46,962 nucleotides of DNA, taken from Clostridium sp. GTDB taxonomy: Bacteria > Bacillota > Clostridia > Clostridiales > Clostridiaceae. The DNA is taken from assembly GCF_029267215.1 (NCBI RefSeq), contig NZ_JARIDH010000082.1:1-46962 (forward strand), given 5' to 3'. Below are positions 41,257 to 46,962 of this stretch, piece by piece (the first letter of the stretch is position 1; each line of letters starts with the position of its first letter). Both the position numbers and the translations under genes were made by a program. The notes beneath the pieces are model-generated. The model did no database searches and was not told where the DNA came from. It worked only from the letters and a program-made list of their open reading frames with translations.

Positions 41257-43872
41257 CTAATTCAATTGAACTATATTTTCTTCTGGAAGATAGCTTATAA
41301 AGTCACTACAATCATTTCTTCTTCCAAATTTACTTTCATGAGTATATGTTATAACAAGCCTCTTTTTAGCCCTTGTTATTGCAACATAAAAGACTCTTTT
41401 TTCCTCATCTAAATTTCCACTTTTTATTGCCATATAAGAAGGGAATGTATTATTTTGAATTCCTGCTAAAAACACAGTATCAAACTCTAACCCCTTAGCC
41501 TGATGAACTGTTATTATTGGAATTCTTGGTTTTTTAGTTCTATTTATTATTAAAGATTCAAGCTCTCCATTTGAAAGGCCTGTAATTCTTATAATATCTA
41601 AAAGTGAATCTCTATTACCCTTTGTTTTATCATCTAAATCTCTTAACAAGGCATACAAATCTCTTAATCTATTTAATTTTTCAACATTCGCTTCCCCTGA
41701 ATACATACTTTTTATATTAAACTCATTCATTATATATGCAACAAGTTCATAAGGACGTTTATTTTCAGCTTCTTCAAAAAGCTGATTTAACTTTTCTGAT
41801 ATTTTAGTAAATTGTTTTAAATGTTTTTCCATTAATGAAATTCTCTCCATGGATGTTTTAATTACTTTCTCATTTAAAGCACGTACTAAAAGTTCTCCTG
41901 TTGCAATAATATCATCCATGGCATCATGGCTTGGCTTATGCTTTGTTTCATATACCCTACTTAAATTTTCAAGTTTATAATTTTTTTCTCCTGGATAAAA
42001 TCTTCTATAAATATCTAAGGTGTCATAAAAAGCTTTAAACTTAGGTTTTCCAAGGCCTGCCCTATTTAGTTCACTACATAATATGTTTATATCATACTGA
42101 ACATTGTGACCAACAATTATGGAGTCCTTTGAATATTCCACAAACTCCTTTAATACCTTTTCCTTATCTTCTCCCTCATTAGCTAGTCTTTCATCAGAAA
42201 AACCATGAACATACTCTGAATCTCCAACTGGCTTATTATTTTTTAGAAGTTTTTCAAATCTATCTACTATTTCACCCTGATTATTTATTTTTATGGCAGC
42301 AATCTGAATAATTTCATCTTCTGTTACATCTACCCCTGTACTTTCCACATCAAAAACAATTATATTTTCTTTATGAAACTCATTTATTAAAAGAGCATAC
42401 TTTTCTCCATACTCTCTTACAATAGGATCTATGAAATCTGCTAAGCTAATTCCTATTTTTTTATAAACATTTGAATCTATATGAGTTAAGGTAGTCATTC
42501 CAATTCCTGTCGGAAGCCTATTAACTATTCTTTTTAAACTTAGTGAATCATATCTGTTAGCTATTAATTTTAGGAAAGCTAATATATCTTTAATTTCTTG
42601 TCTTCTAAAAAATTTAAACTGATCAACAAGTATAAACTCAAAATCCGCTCCCTCATAAGAAGCAATTGCATAAAGTTCTTCACTTAAAGAAATATTGTAT
42701 TTATTATCTCTAGTTAATACACAAATTTTACTTATGTCTTCCCCCTTTTTAGCCAATTGATTTACTCCATTAAATATAAATCTAGCCTCTTCTCTAGGTG
42801 ACCTTGTTCCTTTTACAATAATTTTTTCCCCTTCTTTTTCAGATTCTGCTGTGATTCCATCCTTATAAAGCTGTGAAACCTTATCTGAAAAGGCATTATT
42901 TAAAAAGTTTAATGAGGAACTGGTTAAATTCTTAGTGGCTCTATAATTTTTTGAAAAAACAATTTCTACTGGATTGTATTTTTCTTTAAATCTTTTAAAT
43001 ATTATCTCAGGATTTGACCCCCTCCAAGTATAAATGGTTTGAAAGAAATCTCCACAGATTAAAACATTATTTCCTTCAAAAAGCTTTTCTACTATTGAAT
43101 ATTCCACAAGACTTGTGTCTTGTACCTCATCAATATTTATATACTTAAATCTCTTTCTTAAAGAATCTACAACATTCTCATCTTTAAACAATTCTTTAGT
43201 TTGTATGATTAAATCATTAAAATCCAAAGCATGGTCATCTCTTAACAGTTTTTCATATAAACCCACTAACTCATGTCCATGAATTTTTATATAATCCTTT
43301 AATCTATAATTTAAAACTCCTTTCTCACTACAAGCTTGATTTACCTTTTCCTGATTAAATTTAAATAAGTCATCTATTACTTCTTTATAATCTACAGAAG
43401 AACTTTTCCCTTGAAGCTCTCTTCTAACTTTTTCAACCTTTATGAAATCAATAACTCTTTGAATCAAAGATGGGCCAGCCATTAAATTACTAGAAGCATA
43501 AAAATAATTTAGCTTACCTATAATCTCCTTACAATCTTCCTCATCATAAATAGTAAAGTCAGAAAATATATCAGTATTTCTCTTTGCATAGGTTTTTATT
43601 ATATCAAAACAAAAGCTATGAAAAGTTCTTACTACAACCTCCCTAGCTTCTCCCCCTATTACTTTTAAAACTCTATCACTCATTTCTTTACAAGCCTTAT
43701 TAGTAAAGGTAATACATAAAATCTCTGATGGCTTACATTTTTTATTCTTAATTATTGATGCTACTCTCTCAGATAAGGTATTAGTTTTCCCAGTACCTGC
43801 TGATGCTACTAAAAGTACATTTTCCCTTTTCTCATTAACTACTTTTTGTTGCTCTTTATTTAAAAATGACAT
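41257..43872 (-). CDS. UvrD/PcrA-type helicase with an inserted DEDDh exonuclease domain
   Basis: An 871-residue superfamily 1A helicase. Walker A is ASAGTGKT (23-30), motif II is IDEVQDTS (D248, E249), motif III is GDFFQTIYTWRGSNP, motif IV is SKNYRAT, motif V is TVHQAKGLEFD (788-798) and motif VI is VFYVAITRAKKRL (R834). Between motifs IV and V, residues 503-665 form a complete DnaQ-like 3'-5' exonuclease: D508 and E510 (VFDVESTG), D594 (NVQYDI), H649 and D654 (SHDAMDD). One chain could thus unwind and trim DNA ends. It is monocistronic; the repair pathway is unknown. Confidence 0.93.
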   Translation of the reverse strand: MSFLNKEQQKVVNEKRENVLLVASAGTGKTNTLSERVASIIKNKKCKPSEILCITFTNKACKEMSDRVLKVIGGEAREVVVRTFHSFCFDIIKTYAKRNTDIFSDFTIYDEEDCKEIIGKLNYFYASSNLMAGPSLIQRVIDFIKVEKVRRELQGKSSSVDYKEVIDDLFKFNQEKVNQACSEKGVLNYRLKDYIKIHGHELVGLYEKLLRDDHALDFNDLIIQTKELFKDENVVDSLRKRFKYINIDEVQDTSLVEYSIVEKLFEGNNVLICGDFFQTIYTWRGSNPEIIFKRFKEKYNPVEIVFSKNYRATKNLTSSSLNFLNNAFSDKVSQLYKDGITAESEKEGEKIIVKGTRSPREEARFIFNGVNQLAKKGEDISKICVLTRDNKYNISLSEELYAIASYEGADFEFILVDQFKFFRRQEIKDILAFLKLIANRYDSLSLKRIVNRLPTGIGMTTLTHIDSNVYKKIGISLADFIDPIVREYGEKYALLINEFHKENIIVFDVESTGVDVTEDEIIQIAAIKINNQGEIVDRFEKLLKNNKPVGDSEYVHGFSDERLANEGEDKEKVLKEFVEYSKDSIIVGHNVQYDINILCSELNRAGLGKPKFKAFYDTLDIYRRFYPGEKNYKLENLSRVYETKHKPSHDAMDDIIATGELLVRALNEKVIKTSMERISLMEKHLKQFTKISEKLNQLFEEAENKRPYELVAYIMNEFNIKSMYSGEANVEKLNRLRDLYALLRDLDDKTKGNRDSLLDIIRITGLSNGELESLIINRTKKPRIPIITVHQAKGLEFDTVFLAGIQNNTFPSYMAIKSGNLDEEKRVFYVAITRAKKRLVITYTHESKFGRRNDCSDFISYLPEENIVQLN

Positions 43873-43933
43873 AAACTATCACCCATTCTAAATTAAATCT
43901 AATACATAAAAAAATTATGCTTTTTAAAATATA

Positions 43934-44029
43934 ATCTACTTTAAACTAGTATTAATTTTAGCTATTCTTTGAAACCCAATTACTTAGAATTTTTCAATTT
44001 AAAATCAATACTCTATTAAAACAAAATCT
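43934..44029. repeat. Family B MITE-like element, short copy
   Basis: The left end (TCTACTTTAAACTAGTA then TTAATTTTAGCTATT) and the complement of the right end (AAGATTTTGTTTTAATAG then AGTATTGATTTTAAATTG) form an inverted pair of about 30 bp. The core between them is only about 35 bp. It lies upstream of the helicase gene start. Confidence 0.6.
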
Positions 44030-44260
44030 TAAAATAAAAAGCCACTATTATTATAACATTATAATAATATATTAGAGATTCAGTTAAAATTTATTTATGA
44101 CTTAAAATTTAAATTATTATAAAATTACAATAATCTATAAACCTACAAAATCGTTATATATTAATATTAGCTCTAAAATTCAATTTATATATTATAAATT
44201 TTATGTAAAAGTAAAAATTACTTTCATATTGACTAAAATAAAAATACTTTATCAAAATAA

Positions 44261-44305
44261 AAGTGGTATAAAGCATTTTTAATTATTATATACTCTATAC
44301 CACTT
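44261..44305 (-). terminator. Intrinsic terminator after the MFS transporter gene
   Basis: AAGTGGTATA pairs with TATACCACTT (10 bp) around a 25-nt AT-rich loop, followed on the minus strand by TTTATTTTGAT. It lies 112 bp past the stop at 44417. Confidence 0.7.
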
Positions 44306-44346
44306 ACTATTTCTATCATCATATTTTAAATTCTATTTTAATTTTT

Positions 44347-44405
44347 ATCTCTACTTTAAACTGTACATACCTCTATATAAAATTAATACTGGCTTAAAAA
44401 CTTCT
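44347..44405. repeat. Family B MITE-like element, minimal copy
   Basis: The left end TCTCTACTTTAAACTGTAC and the complement of the right end (GAAGTTTTTAAGCCAGT then ATTAATTTTA) are degenerate versions of the family B ends, only about 59 bp apart end to end. It sits just after the MFS stop, before the terminator. Confidence 0.4.
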
Positions 44406-44416
44406 AATAAACTATC

Positions 44417-45694
44417 CTAGGCTATTTCTGTTTTTATTTCCTTTGAATCCTTTGCTTTTCTTTTAGTATAAACTAATTTATAAAGAACCAATCCACAAGC
44501 AAGTCCAATTAAACAAAGAACTATCATTGATATAAATATAAGATTATATCCTGTTATTCCTGGATGAGCATCTAAAAGTCCTCCATAATAAGAATTTATA
44601 AACATATCTGGTACATATCCTATAAATGATACTATACCAGCTGCAATACCTGTATATTCTCTTGGTACATTAACTTCATCTAATGGAGCAAAGAATACCC
44701 CTTTCATTCCAAGTAAAACAATTGATAAAACTAACATATTAATTAGTACAATAACTATAAATGAAGTGTTTCCTGGAATAAAAACATAAACTGCTGTAAA
44801 TATTATTGATAATACAAAGCCAATTATCATAAATTTAATTGTTGAATGCATTTTATCTGCAATAACCCCTGCTATAGGAGGTGCAAATGCCATGATTACG
44901 TAACTTCTTATTATTCCTATGAATGCTGCAACTGAAACTGACATTTTGAATACTTCTGTAACATATGGTGTTAAGAATGAAAGTCCTGAAAATGCTGCAT
45001 ATGTTGTGAATACTAATGATGCAACTAACCAAACTTCTGGCATTTTTACAACTTTTTTAATACCATTCATAATATCATTTCTTGTTTGTTTATCTTTAGC
45101 TTGTTCTTCTTTTGAATCATCTAATAAAAAGTAAGCTGCAATACCAATCACAATGACTGTTACTGAGTAGAATATTATTATTGATCTAATTCCTAATAAT
45201 CCTTCTCCAAGTTTTGCAAGCATTCCTAATGCTATGAAAGATACTATAGTAGAAGCAACCCCTCTTCCACCTTCTAATACACCAAATAATTTTCCTTGTT
45301 CTGAACTATCGCCAAGCATTCTAACAGCCTTAACCATTGTTGGCCAAAAAGTAAATACTGTTGTAATTGCCCAAGCTCCATTTATTATTAAACATACTGT
45401 ATATGATGGTATTGTTGCATACCAAAAACCTAAAAGACCTGTTGCTATTAGTGAAAATGGCACTAATATTTTATATGAAAATTTATCTGCTATAACTCCA
45501 CCTGGTATATATAATAAGAAGTTAACTATACCATACATACTTGTTAAAAATCCCATTTGAAAGTTAGTTAAATGAAAAGCATTTTGCATTGGTATATAAA
45601 AAACTTCTCTTAAATATGGTAATCTATAAATTACACCACCACCGGCACACAAAACTAAAAGAGTAATCCATTTCTTAGCCTTACTATTCTTCAT
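44417..45694 (-). CDS. MFS transporter
   Basis: A 425-residue major-facilitator protein with twelve predicted helices. The loop 2-3 motif is IPGGVIADKFSYKILVPFSLI (about 63-83) and a hydrophilic central loop contains DDSKEEQAKDKQTRNDIMNGIKK (about 192-214). The second half repeats the fold, with PPIAGVIADKMHSTIKFMI. It is on the same strand as the glycerophosphodiesterase gene, which ends 257 bp upstream; that spacing allows a shared transcript or a separate promoter. Organophosphate or sugar uptake is a guess from the neighbour; the sequence does not fix the substrate. Confidence 0.88.
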   Translation of the reverse strand: MKNSKAKKWITLLVLCAGGGVIYRLPYLREVFYIPMQNAFHLTNFQMGFLTSMYGIVNFLLYIPGGVIADKFSYKILVPFSLIATGLLGFWYATIPSYTVCLIINGAWAITTVFTFWPTMVKAVRMLGDSSEQGKLFGVLEGGRGVASTIVSFIALGMLAKLGEGLLGIRSIIIFYSVTVIVIGIAAYFLLDDSKEEQAKDKQTRNDIMNGIKKVVKMPEVWLVASLVFTTYAAFSGLSFLTPYVTEVFKMSVSVAAFIGIIRSYVIMAFAPPIAGVIADKMHSTIKFMIIGFVLSIIFTAVYVFIPGNTSFIVIVLINMLVLSIVLLGMKGVFFAPLDEVNVPREYTGIAAGIVSFIGYVPDMFINSYYGGLLDAHPGITGYNLIFISMIVLCLIGLACGLVLYKLVYTKRKAKDSKEIKTEIA

Positions 45695-45951
45695 CTCTTT
45701 TCAACCCCTCTTTATTTATAAAACAAATTTAATTATTAAGTTCTATATTAAATATAAGTAACTTTCTAGTTATATGTAGAAATCAATACTATTTTAAAAT
45801 AAAACCAATTATTAAAATGTTTTATTTTTTGACCATTAACCATTTATGTTTAAATATAAAATAAAAATTTATAAAGTCTTTTAAAATATAAGTAACTTAT
45901 AAAAATTATAAAATTCTCTAAACGAATGCTAAAACTAAATGTTATTTTTTT

Positions 45952-46689
45952 CTATTTGCATCTATTTTCTAACACTTTTTTAAATACATCACAGTAATTT
46001 GTTATTACCATATCAACATTTAAATCAATCATTTTTTCCATATCTTTAACTTCATTTACTGTATATACATTCACTTCTTGGAAATCTTCATGTGCTTTTT
46101 TTACAATTTCCTCTGTAACACTATTAAATTCTGGATGAAGAGCATTTGCTCCAACTACTTTACAATAATTATGTGGTTCAAATATACAATCCCAATAAAG
46201 TATTCCTGTTCTAATATTTCTATTAATTCTTATACATTTTCTTATTGAATAATGATCAAAAGATGATATTATTACTCTATCTTCAAATCCATAATTTTTT
46301 ATTTCATTATAAACCTTTTCTTCAAGTCCCTCATAATGAATAATACTATTTTTAAGTTCTATATTTATAAGCTTGTCATTATCCTTCATAAGATCAAAAA
46401 ATTCTTTTAAAGTAGGTATTCTTTCTCCTTTAAACTCTTCTGAAAACTTAATACCAGCATCTAACTTTGAAAGTTCTTCATATGAAAAATCTTTTACAAA
46501 TCCAGATCCATTAGTTGTTCTATCCACTTCTTCATCATGTATTACAACTGGTATACCATCCTTTGTAAGATGAACATCCATCTCTATACCATCGCATCCG
46601 GCTTCAACAGCTTTTTTAAAAGCTATTATTGTATTTTCAGGATACAATCCACTTAATCCTCTGTGGGCAATATTTAATGTTCTTTTCAT
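45952..46689 (-). CDS. Glycerophosphodiester phosphodiesterase
   Basis: A 245-residue cytoplasmic GDPD-family TIM barrel. The catalytic HRG...E and D-H pattern is visible: NIAHRGLSGLYPENTIIAF (about 5-23), then GIEMDVHLTKDGIPVVIHDEEVDRTTNGSG (E and D metal ligands, general-acid His), and IELKNSI. It hydrolyses glycerophosphodiesters to glycerol 3-phosphate and an alcohol. The start at 46689 (MKRTLNIAHRG) has AAGGAGA six bases upstream; the frame extended to 46773 runs into the leader hairpin and is rejected. A cre-like site and promoter precede it. Confidence 0.93.
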   Translation of the reverse strand: MKRTLNIAHRGLSGLYPENTIIAFKKAVEAGCDGIEMDVHLTKDGIPVVIHDEEVDRTTNGSGFVKDFSYEELSKLDAGIKFSEEFKGERIPTLKEFFDLMKDNDKLINIELKNSIIHYEGLEEKVYNEIKNYGFEDRVIISSFDHYSIRKCIRINRNIRTGILYWDCIFEPHNYCKVVGANALHPEFNSVTEEIVKKAHEDFQEVNVYTVNEVKDMEKMIDLNVDMVITNYCDVFKKVLENRCK

Positions 46690-46765
46690 AATTATTCTCC
46701 TTCCATCTTCTACTAAATTGTTTTTAAAACTATTTATTTGAAATTTAATAGCTTCCTTAAATAAA

Positions 46766-46795
46766 AAGCCCAACTTTAAAAATTAAGTTGAACTT
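46766..46795 (-). terminator. Terminator-like hairpin in the glycerophosphodiesterase leader
   Basis: On the minus strand AAGTTCAACTT pairs with AAGTTGGGCTT (11 bp with two G-T pairs) around an 8-nt loop, followed by TTTTATTT. It lies about 75 bp upstream of the start codon and downstream of the promoter at 46854-46859, so it could attenuate the gene. Confidence 0.6.
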
Positions 46796-46853
46796 CTCTC
46801 TAAATCTCCTTGTCTAACTTATATGTCTAATCATTATTTACTTTATATTTAAT

Positions 46854-46880
46854 ATTATATCATTTATGAAAACATTTTCT
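46854..46880 (-). promoter_or_regulatory. Promoter with overlapping cre-like (CcpA) site
   Basis: TATAAT (46854-46859, minus strand) has a weak -35 (TAAGAA) 17 bp upstream. TGAAAACATTTTCT (46867-46880) matches the catabolite-responsive element consensus TGWAARCGYTWNCW at 13 of 14 positions, the exception being A for the central G. Placed between the promoter boxes, it should repress when CcpA binds. Confidence 0.6.
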
Positions 46881-46962
46881 TAAACTTAAGATATCAATTT
46901 ATTAAAAAAATAAGTTTATGTTTTATTTATTATTAAACGTTTCAAAAATCTATATTTAATTG

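Noticed and set aside
46930-46946. A second cre-like palindrome around AAACGTTT
   Set aside because: Three or more mismatches to the cre consensus, against one for the site at 46867-46880.

Overview
The window is low-GC Firmicutes chromosome and most likely comes from Clostridium perfringens or a very close relative. Coding and intergenic DNA are strongly AT-rich, Shine-Dalgarno sites are strong, and spore-type SPOCS proteins are present. The family-125 mannosidase places its two catalytic acids exactly at D220 and E393, the numbering I recall for the characterised C. perfringens enzyme. A GH123 enzyme, as also known from that species, is present too. I see no rRNA, tRNA, CRISPR array, prophage or intact insertion sequence.

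Region 1 (1-11083, all minus strand) is a capsular polysaccharide operon read from right to left. It starts with a chain-length regulator, a tyrosine kinase, an initiating sugar-phosphate transferase, a GDP-mannose pyrophosphorylase and a WecG/TagA-type transferase. It continues into a more AT-rich variable cassette: two GT4 glycosyltransferases, a Wzy-type polymerase, a LicD-type transferase, another putative transferase, an acyltransferase and a flippase cut by the window edge.

Region 2 (11084-25194) is regulatory, transport and metabolic: a MarR regulator, a FUSC-type exporter, an OmpR-type response regulator with a large sensor kinase, a GH123 hexosaminidase, a VOC enzyme, an iron alcohol dehydrogenase with a Rex-like site and a divergent AraC regulator, and a YtrA-type GntR regulator with an ABC exporter. 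The GntR gene sits beside a perfect 37-bp operator-like palindrome.

Region 3 (25195-31875) is the most unusual. It holds a small BFD-like [2Fe-2S] protein and a sirohaem-type reductase (together resembling a split NirB), then a likely spore-surface locus: a cysteine-rich SPOCS-like protein divergent from a collagen-like protein and two further SPOCS proteins. A ferredoxin and a polytopic Fe-S membrane protein follow.

Region 4 (31876-46962) carries a CNNM/CorC protein, a YtxH/DUF948 pair, a GNAT-like protein, a metallophosphoesterase-fold protein that has lost its metal ligands, a signal peptidase I, a putative lipoprotein, the GH125 mannosidase, TrmB, a UvrD-type helicase with an inserted DEDDh exonuclease, an MFS transporter and a glycerophosphodiester phosphodiesterase under a cre-like site.

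The intergenic regions contain three families of short non-coding repeats: long palindromes (family A), MITE-like elements with about 35-bp terminal inverted repeats (family B), and a 41-nt element placed directly after stop codons (family C). All repeat families were found by eye and need a genome-wide search.
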